Positions 12,215-19,749 of a stretch of DNA of 22,954 nt are shown here, in pieces. The translations under genes were made by a program, and so were the position numbers. Below the pieces are notes generated by a model. It ran no database searches, was not told where the DNA came from, and saw only the letters and a list, made by a program, of their open reading frames with translations. The stretch is from Delftia sp. PS-11 (GTDB lineage: Bacteria; Pseudomonadota; Gammaproteobacteria; Burkholderiales; Burkholderiaceae_C), in the NCBI RefSeq assembly GCF_029870285.1, contig NZ_JACSYA010000050.1, forward strand, positions 1 through 22,954. The letters are read 5' to 3'. Position 1 is the stretch's first letter. Every line of letters starts with the position of its first letter.

Positions 12215-14311
12215 TCAAGCCAGCACCAGCACGCCGTCGGCGGCGCGCACGCCCTGCCCTTGCGGCAGCACGAACACCGGGTTGATTTCCGCCTCGGTCA
12301 CGCGCTCACCCAGCTGCGCGGCCATGGCGGAAAACGCGACGATGGCATCGGCCAGGGCCTGCACATCCGCCTTGGGGCGGCCCCGGAAGCCGTCGAGCAG
12401 CGGCCATGTCTTCAGCTGCCTGGCCATGGACAGGGCATCACTGCGGCTCAATGCGCCCAGGCGCTGGCCATCGTGCGGCAGCAGCCGCAGCGCAGTGTCC
12501 TGGAAGAGTTCGGCCGTCACACCGCCCATGCCCAGCAGCACGGCGGTGCCCAGCGCGTCGCGGTGCATGCCCAGAATCAGCTCGGTGCCGCCGCCTACCA
12601 TCTGCTGCACCAGGAACCGCTCGGGGCGCATGCCCGCCCTGGCTTCGACCTCGGCAGCCATCTGTGCCAGCCGCGCACCGATGGTCTCGGGCGTCAGGCC
12701 CACCGCCACACCACCCACATCGCTCTTGTGCGTGATCTGCGACGACAGGATCTTGAGCACCACCCGGCCGCCCAATTCGCGGGCCGCAGCCTCGGCTTCC
12801 TGGGCCGTGCGCACCACGCGCTCGGCAGCGCAGGGGATGCCAAAGCTGCTGAAAACGGCCTTGGCCTGGGCTTCGTCAAGGCTGCCGGCAGGCCAATCAC
12901 CCGCCGCCACAACCTGTGCCATGGCAGGTGGCTGCGGCGCCTCGAAACGGCTGGCCTGCAGCATGCCGGCCAGTGCGGCAGTGCAGCTTTCCGCAGCAGC
13001 AAATGCCGGCACGCCGCGTTGCGTGAGCAGCGCGCCGATTTCCGGCGCATGCGGACTGACGTAGGCCAGCACCGGCTTGTCGCAATGGGGCAGGCACTCC
13101 TGGATGGCGCCGGCCAGCAGCTCGGGCATGGCCAGGCTGGAGGAGCCGACGATGATCACCAGGGCGTCGTAGCTGGGGCTGGCCAGCAAGGCATTGATGG
13201 CGCCGCGCAGCAGGTCGGGACGCAGGCCCGCCAGGGTCACGTCGATGGGGTTGCGGTCCAGCACGGCCTCGCTGCCGGTCTGCAGCGCGCGCAGTGCGTC
13301 GGCAGTGGCGGCATCCGGCGCAGGCGTGTCGAATCCGGCCACGCCCAGGTCATCGGAGACCAGGGTTCCGGCCCCCCCGGTGGAGGTCAGGATGGCGACG
13401 CGGTTGCCGCGCAGCTGGCGGCCCGTGGCCAGTGCCGCAGGGACATCGAGCAGATCGGCAAAGCTGCGCGCACGGATCACGCCGACCTGCTGGAACAGCG
13501 CGTCATACATGCGGTCCGCACCGGCCATGGCGCCGGTGTGCGACACGGCCGCCTTGGCACCGGCCTCGGAGCGGCCGATCTTGAATGCCACCACGGGCTT
13601 GCCTGCGCGCGCGGCCTTCAGGCAGGCGGCACGGAATCTGGCGGGATTGCGCACGGTTTCCACATACAGCGCGATCACCTTGGTGGCGGGGTCGTCCGCC
13701 AGATGGTCGATGAAGTCGGCCAGCTCCAGATCCACCTCGTTGCTGGTGGAGATCAGCTTGGACAGGCCGATGCCGCGAGCGGCGGCGCGCGACAGCAGCG
13801 AGCCCAGGATGCCGCCGCTTTGCGAGACGACGCCGATGCCTCCGACGGGGAACTCGTCCATCTCCAGCGCGCCCGAGGGCGACAGCACAATCCGGTCGGT
13901 CAGGTTGACCAGGCCGATGGTGTTGGGCCCCAGGATGCGCATGCTGCCGGCTGCCTCGATCAGTTGCCGTTGGCGGCGCGCCCCTTCCTCGCCCGTCTCG
14001 GTGTAGCCGCTGGCCAGCACGATGGCGGCTGCGCAGCCGCGCTCGGACAGTTCCTTGACCGCCAGGTGCGCGCGCTCGGCGCCCAGCAGCACGACGGCCA
14101 CGTCGGGCACCTCAGGCAGCGAGGCCACATCGGGATAGCAGGGCAGATCGCCAATGCGCTCCACCCGGGGGTTGACCGGCAGAATGCGGCCTGCATATCC
14201 GTGCTTTTGCAGATAGGCCACCGGGCGGCCCGTGGTCTTTTTCAGGTCAGCAGAAGCGCCTATGACGGCGACACTGCGCGGCGACAGCAGACGGGAAATG
14301 GCTTCGCTCAT
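12215..14311 (-). CDS. ADP-forming acyl-CoA synthetase (acetate-CoA ligase family)
   Basis: Predicted cytosolic acid-CoA ligase of 698 residues with fused alpha and beta parts of the NDP-forming acyl-CoA synthetase family. A CoA-binding Rossmann domain covers about 1-130 (PRSVAVIGASADLKKTTGRP, then ILPVNPR). A succinyl-CoA-ligase-like region follows, with the phosphorylated histidine expected at H258 in AAVSHTGAMAG. A second flavodoxin-like segment covers about 300-460 (VAILTSTGGAGTLVSDDLG). A C-terminal ATP-grasp domain runs from about 475 (VVLKILSSQITHKSDVGGV, then EAEINPVFV). The ATG at 14311 has AAGGAG 7 bases upstream and sits 4 bp after the hydratase stop; the longer frame upstream is rejected. 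It activates an organic acid with ATP and CoA. Neighbouring hydratase, hydrolase and MmgE genes suggest the acid is the imported substrate of the operon. Confidence 0.9.
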   Translation of the reverse strand: MSEAISRLLSPRSVAVIGASADLKKTTGRPVAYLQKHGYAGRILPVNPRVERIGDLPCYPDVASLPEVPDVAVVLLGAERAHLAVKELSERGCAAAIVLASGYTETGEEGARRQRQLIEAAGSMRILGPNTIGLVNLTDRIVLSPSGALEMDEFPVGGIGVVSQSGGILGSLLSRAAARGIGLSKLISTSNEVDLELADFIDHLADDPATKVIALYVETVRNPARFRAACLKAARAGKPVVAFKIGRSEAGAKAAVSHTGAMAGADRMYDALFQQVGVIRARSFADLLDVPAALATGRQLRGNRVAILTSTGGAGTLVSDDLGVAGFDTPAPDAATADALRALQTGSEAVLDRNPIDVTLAGLRPDLLRGAINALLASPSYDALVIIVGSSSLAMPELLAGAIQECLPHCDKPVLAYVSPHAPEIGALLTQRGVPAFAAAESCTAALAGMLQASRFEAPQPPAMAQVVAAGDWPAGSLDEAQAKAVFSSFGIPCAAERVVRTAQEAEAAARELGGRVVLKILSSQITHKSDVGGVAVGLTPETIGARLAQMAAEVEARAGMRPERFLVQQMVGGGTELILGMHRDALGTAVLLGMGGVTAELFQDTALRLLPHDGQRLGALSRSDALSMARQLKTWPLLDGFRGRPKADVQALADAIVAFSAMAAQLGERVTEAEINPVFVLPQGQGVRAADGVLVLA

Positions 14312-14315
14312 GGCC

Positions 14316-15107
14316 TCACTCCTTGGCGGCCGTCTTGGCCAGGAACGCCTCCACCGATGCGCGGTGTTCGCTGCTGGTGTAGCAGATGCCCTGGGCCTGG
14401 CTGCCCTGCGCGAAGACATCATGCGAGGACAGCTCGAAGCTCTGGTTAAGGATGGTCTTGGTCAGGGCCAGGGCCGTGGACGAGGCCGAAGACAGCTCGC
14501 GCGCCCAGGCCCGGGCGTCGGCGACCAGCGTCTCGGCGCTGGCCTTGCGGTCAACGATGCCCAGCGACAAGGCCTCGTCCAGCTTGACCTGGCGGCCGGT
14601 GAAGATCAGTTCCTTGGCCTTGGCCAGGCCCACGCGGCGCGGCAGGAAGTACATGCCGCCGCCATCCGGGATGATGCCGCGCAGCACATAGCTCCAGGCA
14701 AAGCTGGCCCACTCGCTGGCGATGATGAAATCGCAGGCCAGCGCCGTGTCGGCGCCCAGCCCCGACGCCGCGCCGTTGACGGCGGCGATCACGGGCTTGG
14801 GCATGGTGTGCAGCAGGGCCTGGACATGGTGCACGCGCTGCTGGCGCTGCCAGCCGTTGAAGCCCACCTCGCCCGCAGGCGCGTTCATGCGCTTTTGCAT
14901 GCCGCTGATGTCGCCGCCAGCGCAAAAGCCCTTGCCTGCGCCGGTCAGCACCAGGGCCTTGATGGCCTTGTCGGCCGTCACGCGCTCCAGCGCATCGATG
15001 AACTCGGTGCGCATGTCGTCGCTCATGGCGTTGCGTTTGTCGGGCCGGTTCAGGGTGATGGTTGCCACGCCATCGGCCACCTGCAGTTGGATCAGTTCGT
15101 AGTTCAT
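14316..15107 (-). CDS. Enoyl-CoA hydratase/isomerase family protein
   Basis: Predicted cytosolic crotonase-fold enzyme of 263 residues. It opens with VATITLNRPDKRNAMSDDM. The oxyanion hole segments are GFCAGGDISGM (60-70) and AAVNGAASGLGADTALACDF (108-127). The position of the first catalytic glutamate of classical hydratases appears to read Ser/Trp in FAWSYVLRGIIPDGGGMYFLP, while Asp148 and Glu166 (KAKELIFTG) are present. This resembles isomerase-type members such as PaaG more than a textbook hydratase. The ATG at 15107 has AAGGAAA 6 bases upstream. It is the second gene of the operon, 33 bp after the Bug receptor. It likely acts on the CoA thioester made by the downstream-encoded synthetase. 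Hydration, isomerisation or retro-Claisen cleavage cannot be told apart by eye. Confidence 0.87.
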   Translation of the reverse strand: MNYELIQLQVADGVATITLNRPDKRNAMSDDMRTEFIDALERVTADKAIKALVLTGAGKGFCAGGDISGMQKRMNAPAGEVGFNGWQRQQRVHHVQALLHTMPKPVIAAVNGAASGLGADTALACDFIIASEWASFAWSYVLRGIIPDGGGMYFLPRRVGLAKAKELIFTGRQVKLDEALSLGIVDRKASAETLVADARAWARELSSASSTALALTKTILNQSFELSSHDVFAQGSQAQGICYTSSEHRASVEAFLAKTAAKE

Positions 15108-15140
15108 GGTTTGTTTCCTTGGCGATCGCGCGCGGGGCGA

Positions 15141-16118
15141 TCAGTCGGGTTGGATGTTGTTTTGCTTGACGATCTGCGCCCAGCGCTTTTCTTCGGCCTG
15201 CACATAGGTGTCCAGTTCCGCCGCAGGGCCAGCGCTGACCACCAGCCCTTCGTGCTCCAGCTTGCGCACGAAGTCCGGCGAGCGGGCCGCCTTGCGGGCT
15301 GCCATGTTCAGCCGCTCGATCACCGGCGCAGGCGTGGCAGCCGGCACATACAGTCCGTACCAGCTCTCGACGCGGTAACCGGGCACGGTGTTCGCAATGG
15401 GCGGCGCATCCTTGAAGGCGGCCGACGGCTCGGTGGTCGTGACGCCCAGCACGCGCAGCTTGCCGTTATCGATGAAGGTGGACACCGCCGCCGCCGTGGC
15501 GAACATCATGTCCACCTGCCCGCCCATCAGATCGGTCAGGGCAGGCCCCGCGCCACGGTAGGGAATATGGGTGAGCTTGACCTTGGCAAGATTGGCAAAC
15601 AGCTCCCCCGCCAGATGCGCCGACGTCCCGGCCCCCTGGGAGGCGAAGGTCAGCTTGCCGGGACTGGCCTTGGCGGCGGCCAGCACGTCGCCCACGCTTT
15701 TGTAGCCGCTGGCAGAACGGACCACCAGCACATTGGGGCCCCGGCCAATCAGGATCACCGGCGCAAAGGCCTTGTTGCTGCCGTAGGGCAGCCTGGCATG
15801 CAGGGCCGGGTTGACGGCATGCGCAAACGAGGCCACGACCACGGAATATCCATCGGGCAGGCTCTTGGCGACATTGTCCGTGCCGATGACTGTGCCAGCG
15901 CCGGGCTTGTTGTCCACGATGACCGGCTGACCCAGATCCTTGGACATTTCAGCGCCCAGCGTGCGAGCGATCAGATCCGTGCCGCCGCCTGGCGCAAAGG
16001 GCACGACGAGGCGCACAGGCTTGTCGGGAAAGGCGGCAAACGCGGAGCCTGCGGCGGCCGCCAGCACGCCGATCAAGGCCAAGGATCCCGCGCAGTGGCG
16101 GACGATGGAACGAAGCAT
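15141..16118 (-). CDS. Bug family (TctC-type) periplasmic solute receptor
   Basis: Predicted periplasmic binding protein of 325 residues from the tripartite tricarboxylate transporter receptor family that is greatly expanded in Burkholderiales. The signal peptide runs to about residue 28 (LALIGVLAAAAGSAFA, then AFPDKPV). The mature start FPDKPVRLVVPFAPGGGTDLIAR is diagnostic, followed by DNKPGAGTVIGTDNVAKS and LTHIPYRGAGPALTDLMGGQVDMMF. The ATG at 16118 has AGGAGAC about 5 bases upstream; the longer open frame is rejected. It is the first gene of the IclR-linked operon. No tctA or tctB membrane genes are in the window, so it would use a transporter encoded elsewhere or act in sensing. Ligands of the family are usually carboxylates, fitting an organic-acid catabolic operon. 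Confidence 0.92.
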   Translation of the reverse strand: MLRSIVRHCAGSLALIGVLAAAAGSAFAAFPDKPVRLVVPFAPGGGTDLIARTLGAEMSKDLGQPVIVDNKPGAGTVIGTDNVAKSLPDGYSVVVASFAHAVNPALHARLPYGSNKAFAPVILIGRGPNVLVVRSASGYKSVGDVLAAAKASPGKLTFASQGAGTSAHLAGELFANLAKVKLTHIPYRGAGPALTDLMGGQVDMMFATAAAVSTFIDNGKLRVLGVTTTEPSAAFKDAPPIANTVPGYRVESWYGLYVPAATPAPVIERLNMAARKAARSPDFVRKLEHEGLVVSAGPAAELDTYVQAEEKRWAQIVKQNNIQPD

Positions 16119-16222
16119 GGTATGTCTCCTGGTTCTATGGAATCTTTGCGCGGGCCTGGCTGCCAGCACGAGGCAAGATGGGTGAAAGCTTAGGGAAATA
16201 CGCCCGATTTGTGACCCCATCA

Positions 16223-16239
16223 GTTCCAACAGATGGAAC
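16223..16239. promoter_or_regulatory. putative IclR-family operator
   Basis: GTTCCA (16223-16228) and TGGAAC (16234-16239) form a perfect 6-bp inverted repeat with a 5-base spacer. It lies in the 275-bp spacer between the divergent Bug-operon and IclR genes, 105 bp from the Bug start and 155 bp from the IclR start. IclR-family regulators commonly bind short palindromes of this kind near TGGAA/TTCCA sequences. Binding is inferred from symmetry and position. I see no other gene or clear promoter in this spacer. Confidence 0.5.
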
Positions 16240-16393
16240 CACCAGCCCACCCCATAGTGCATGGCGCCTGCCGCAGCAGCCCCATTGATGAAATACTCGC
16301 TGCAACGCGCCCATACGCGCTGCGGCCCGTGCGCGTGCCGTGCAGCGGTTGCGTGCGGGCATGTTTCAACGTCCGAACCGGCCTGCTGAAACC

Positions 16394-17194
16394 ATGGAAA
16401 CACCTGCCTCCAACAATCGCTCACCGATACTTCACGACAAGCCGGGCCAGTCCCCAAGCAACCGGTCCCTGGAAAGAGGCATCGAAATACTGCGCGCCTT
16501 CAGGCCCGGGTCGGAGCTGCTGGGCAACAGCGATCTGGTGGAGCGCACCGGCCTGTCCAAGGCCACGGTCAGCCGGCTGACGCAAACCCTGGTGGGCACA
16601 GGCATGCTGCAGGTCGATCAGCAAAGCCGTGCATTTCGGCTGGCCCCTGCGGTCCTGAGCCTGGCGCATGCCATGCGCACCGGCTCAAGCGTGCTGTCCA
16701 TCGCGGCGCCGCTGATGCGGTCGCTGGCCGAGGCGCAGAAAATCAACGTCGGCCTGGCCTGCCCCGACCGCGATGAAATGGTCTATCTGGAATCGATCCG
16801 CTACAACCGCCGGATCGTGCTCAGGCACGTGGTTTCAGGGCAGCGCGTGCCCATGGAGCTGACCTCGCTGGGCCGCGCCTACCTGGCCGTGGCGCAGCCC
16901 GCAAGGCGCAAGGCGCTTTTGGAGAGCTTCCGGCTCAGGCGCACAGCCCAATGGGATGCGCTGCACGCGCAGATACTGGCAGCGATGGAGTCTGTGCAAA
17001 AACACGGATTCTGCGCAGCCGCCTGGCAGCCGGAAGTGGTGGCAGTGGCCACGCCCCTGGTCACGCCCGATGCCATCTACGTACTGAACTGCAGCATCTC
17101 CACCACGGAGCCCCTGTCCCGGGCCGTGCGCGAACTGCACCCTGCCCTGCTGCAACTGCGCCGGGAAATCGAGCAACGGCTTGCGCATCTGTGA
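16394..17194 (+). CDS. IclR-family transcriptional regulator
   Basis: Predicted regulator of 266 residues. The N-terminal winged helix covers about 25-85 (RSLERGIEILRAFRPGSELLG, then VERTGLSKATVSRLTQTLVGTGML). The C-terminal IclR effector domain contains GQRVPMELTSLGRAYLA (149-165) and ends VLNCSISTTEPLSRAVRELHPALL, typical of the family. The ATG at 16394 gives the usual length plus a short disordered N-terminus; ATG 16361 is in frame, and neither has a strong ribosome binding site. It is divergent from the Bug/hydratase/synthetase/hydrolase/MmgE operon and most likely controls it, with the effector being the substrate or a CoA-free intermediate. It converges on the HD-GYP gene, 26 bp apart. 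Confidence 0.9.
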   Translation: METPASNNRSPILHDKPGQSPSNRSLERGIEILRAFRPGSELLGNSDLVERTGLSKATVSRLTQTLVGTGMLQVDQQSRAFRLAPAVLSLAHAMRTGSSVLSIAAPLMRSLAEAQKINVGLACPDRDEMVYLESIRYNRRIVLRHVVSGQRVPMELTSLGRAYLAVAQPARRKALLESFRLRRTAQWDALHAQILAAMESVQKHGFCAAAWQPEVVAVATPLVTPDAIYVLNCSISTTEPLSRAVRELHPALLQLRREIEQRLAHL

Positions 17195-17220
17195 CCCCCC
17201 AGGGCGGCAGGGCATGGGCT

Positions 17221-18600
17221 TCAGCGCACCAGCTGCGGCAACCGCCGGACCGTGGACTTCAGTACGTCGAAGCAGTCCGGGTCGATCGCCGTGCCGACCG
17301 ACTCCTGCATGATGTCCAGCGTTTTATCGACCGGAACGGCTCCACGGTAGGGACGCTGCGCCGTGATGGCATCAAAAATATCGGCACAGGTGATGATGCG
17401 CGTTTCCATGCTGATGGCGGCGGCGCGCAGGCCACGCGGATAGCCGGTGCCGTCCAGGCGCTCATGATGGGCGCCGGCTATGCGGGCCAGTTCGGAGAAA
17501 GCCTCGATCCTGGAGAGAATGCTCTCCGTGTACATCGCATGGGCCTGCACGGCCGCCCACTCCTGAGCGTCGAGTTTGCCGGGCTTGTCCAGGATGCTGT
17601 TGCTGACACCCAGCTTGCCAATATCGTGCAGCAGCGCGCCCCGCTTGAGCCAGCGCCTGCGGTCCATGCCCAGGCCCATCGTCTCGGCCATCATGTCCAC
17701 ATACAGCGCCACCCGGGCACTGTGCCCGCTGGTGTAAGGGCTCTTGGAGTCCACGACCTGCCCGAATGCCGTGGCGATGTCATCGAGATAGTCCTCGTCC
17801 AGAGGCACGATCTGCGATGCCGGCTCCAAAGCCAGAACATCCCTGGCCACATCGGGATGGGACAGGCGGCTCCAGAATGCCTCATCCGCCACGCTGACGA
17901 ATGCCTCAACCAGCCGGGGATCGAACCATTGGTCGCGCCGGCGCTTGACTTCCGCGAGGGCGGCATCCTTTCCGCCGCTGGTATGAAAAACATCCACCAC
18001 CTGCGCCAGCAGGGCAATGCGCGAATACAGCGGGATGTCCTCTGCGCTGAGCCCGTCGGGACGGCCATTTCCGTTGTAGTGCTCGTCAAGGTGGTAGATA
18101 CCAGCCGCCACCGTCTCCGGAAAGCGCAGCAAACGGGCGATTTCAGCGCCACGCTGGCAACGCGTCTGAATCAGCTCATCGGCAATTTGCGTGCCGTTTT
18201 TCAAAATATTCAGCACGGACCGGAAGCGCTCGGCCAGGGGCGCCTTCAGACCCGTGTGGGACAGCACGAAGCCCAGCACCTGCGGCAGGCTGTCGCCCAC
18301 CGTCTTGAAGCCCTGCTTGAAATCACGGTCATCGGCCAGATAAAGCTCGCAGATGCGGGCAGCATTGCTGCTGCAGCCCAGGTCCTTGAGCAAGAGTGTG
18401 TAGTACAGGCCCCAGAGGCTGTCGTCGCTCATGCCGATGCGCCGGCCGATATGCATGCCGATCCAGCAGCAGCGTACGCAGTGCCCCTCGGGCTGCCCTT
18501 CTGTGATGTCGAGAGCGTGGCTGAGCGCGGAGATCAGCTCGGAGAGTCGGAGGCGGTGCATTTTCAGGGCTTGTGGGAGTGGGTGCACGGTTGCCACCAT
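17221..18600 (-). CDS. HD-GYP domain protein with degenerate N-terminal HD domain
   Basis: Predicted cytosolic protein of 459 residues with two tandem HD-type domains. The C-terminal domain (about 280-455) is a complete HD-GYP: H293 in SGHSARVALYVDMMA, the HD pair H325-D326 in GALLHDIGKLGVSN, then AHHERLDGTGYPRGL with GYP at 386-388. This domain hydrolyses cyclic di-GMP in active members. The N-terminal half (about 15-205) keeps the outline of the same fold (H40, then HYNGNGRPDGL at 174-184) but the HD pair reads KD (LLLKDLGCSS, K72-D73) and GYP reads GRP, so it is probably a non-catalytic sensory or dimerising copy. No transmembrane segment or receiver domain is seen. The ATG at 18600 is chosen; ATG 18561 is also possible. 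It is divergent from the dioxygenase operon. The signal is unknown. Confidence 0.87.
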   Translation of the reverse strand: MVATVHPLPQALKMHRLRLSELISALSHALDITEGQPEGHCVRCCWIGMHIGRRIGMSDDSLWGLYYTLLLKDLGCSSNAARICELYLADDRDFKQGFKTVGDSLPQVLGFVLSHTGLKAPLAERFRSVLNILKNGTQIADELIQTRCQRGAEIARLLRFPETVAAGIYHLDEHYNGNGRPDGLSAEDIPLYSRIALLAQVVDVFHTSGGKDAALAEVKRRRDQWFDPRLVEAFVSVADEAFWSRLSHPDVARDVLALEPASQIVPLDEDYLDDIATAFGQVVDSKSPYTSGHSARVALYVDMMAETMGLGMDRRRWLKRGALLHDIGKLGVSNSILDKPGKLDAQEWAAVQAHAMYTESILSRIEAFSELARIAGAHHERLDGTGYPRGLRAAAISMETRIITCADIFDAITAQRPYRGAVPVDKTLDIMQESVGTAIDPDCFDVLKSTVRRLPQLVR

Positions 18601-18714
18601 GCCTGATCAGTAGCATGCCGTCTATCGGCATGACCATGCACGACAGGGGGATGATGGCTGGCGGCTGCCCGGGCTGTTAGACGTTTTGGTTTTTTGCAAT
18701 CAACAATCCCTTCG

Positions 18715-18743
18715 TTCACCGTGCGCAGGCCGCTGCCTAGACT
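18715..18743 (+). promoter_or_regulatory. candidate promoter for the dioxygenase/ABC operon
   Basis: TTCACC (18715-18720) and TAGACT (18738-18743) are separated by 17 bp and lie 27 bp before the dioxygenase start. Both hexamers match the sigma-70 consensus only in part, so this is a weak candidate. An AT-rich tract just upstream (about 18684-18710) could bind an activator such as a CysB-type LysR protein, but no site can be named. Confidence 0.25.
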
Positions 18744-18770
18744 GGGCGCCATCCCGAATGGAGCCACACG

Positions 18771-19691
18771 ATGACAGCAGCAGCCCTTTCTCCCACAGTG
18801 CCATGGCAGCCGGCACCGCAAGCCTTATCGCCTTCGCGGCAGGATTTCGAAATCCGGCGGCTGGATGCGCCCTTCGGCGCGGAAATCCTGGGGCTGGATC
18901 TGTCGCAGCCGCTGCACCCCGAGGATTTCGCGCGCATCCATGCGGCGCATCTGGCGCACCATGTGCTGGTGCTGCGCAGCCAGCACATCACGCCCGAACA
19001 GCAGGTGCAATTCAGCCGCCGCTTCGGGCCGCTGCAGATCCATGTGCAAAAGAAGTTCCAGCTTCCGGGCCACCCCGAAGTGCTGATCGTCTCCAACATC
19101 AAGGACAACGGCGAACCCATCGGCCTGGGCGATGCAGGCCATTTCTGGCACTCGGACCTGTCGTACAAGCAGCAGCCCAGCCTGGGCTCGCTGCTGCACG
19201 CCCAGGAGCTGCCCAGCGAAGGCGGCGATACGCTGTTCGCCGACCAGCACGCCGCCTACGATGCCTTGCCGCAGGCCCTGAAAAACACGCTGGCGCCGCT
19301 GACCGCAGAGCACAGCTATCTGGCGCGCTATGAGGAGCTGCGCGCGCGCAGCCCCTGGCGCCCCGCACTGACCGCTGCGCAACTGGCAGAAGTCCAGCCT
19401 GTAGTGCACCCTGTGGTGCGCACGCACCCCGAGACCGGCCGCAAGGCATTGTTTGTCAGCGAGCATTTCACGACGCGCATCATCGGCCTGCCCGAGGACG
19501 AAAGCCGGGCACTGCTGACCGAATTGTTCGCGCTGAGCGTGCGCCCCGAATTCGTGTACCGCCACCGCTGGCTCGCACACGACATCGTGTTCTGGGACAA
19601 CCGCTCGGTCATCCACCTGGCAGCCGGCACGCCCGATCACCTGCGGCGCAAGCTCTACCGCACCACCATCGAAGGCGACAGCCCTTATTGA
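18771..19691 (+). CDS. TauD/TfdA family 2-oxoglutarate-dependent dioxygenase
   Basis: Predicted cytosolic non-haem iron enzyme of 306 residues that couples oxidation of a substrate to decarboxylation of 2-oxoglutarate. The iron triad is H127 and D129 in HFWHSDLSY and H282 in SVIHLAAG, and the 2-oxoglutarate-binding arginine is probably R293 in HLRRKLYRTT. The spacing agrees with TauD. It begins FEIRRLDAPFGAEILGLDLSQPL, typical of the family. The ATG at 18771 has GGAG 7 bases upstream. The next genes encode a complete ABC importer, so this enzyme probably attacks the imported compound. Family substrates include taurine, alkyl sulfates or sulfonates, and phenoxyacetates. GDAGHFWHSDLSY-type sequence looks somewhat closer to the TfdA side. 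The family is certain; the substrate is open. Confidence 0.9.
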   Translation: MTAAALSPTVPWQPAPQALSPSRQDFEIRRLDAPFGAEILGLDLSQPLHPEDFARIHAAHLAHHVLVLRSQHITPEQQVQFSRRFGPLQIHVQKKFQLPGHPEVLIVSNIKDNGEPIGLGDAGHFWHSDLSYKQQPSLGSLLHAQELPSEGGDTLFADQHAAYDALPQALKNTLAPLTAEHSYLARYEELRARSPWRPALTAAQLAEVQPVVHPVVRTHPETGRKALFVSEHFTTRIIGLPEDESRALLTELFALSVRPEFVYRHRWLAHDIVFWDNRSVIHLAAGTPDHLRRKLYRTTIEGDSPY

Positions 19692-19749
19692 ACGCCACTG
19701 CTGCGCATCGCTTTTTTCCATGCACTCGCCACCGCACCGCCATACGCCC

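Noticed and set aside
11984..14449. 821-codon plus-strand open frame opposite the acyl-CoA synthetase gene
   Set aside because: It mirrors a clearly recognisable enzyme on the minus strand, has low-complexity Gly/Gln/His-rich composition with no domain, and has no ribosome binding site. It is a GC-rich antisense shadow.
14232..16193. 653-codon plus-strand open frame opposite the hydratase and Bug genes
   Set aside because: It spans two genuine minus-strand genes and their spacer, and its translation shows no family motif. Its length comes from high GC and few stop codons.
16951..18606. 551-codon plus-strand open frame opposite the HD-GYP gene
   Set aside because: The minus strand encodes intact HDIGK and GYP motifs. 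The plus frame also overlaps the end of the IclR gene out of frame and carries no recognisable domain.
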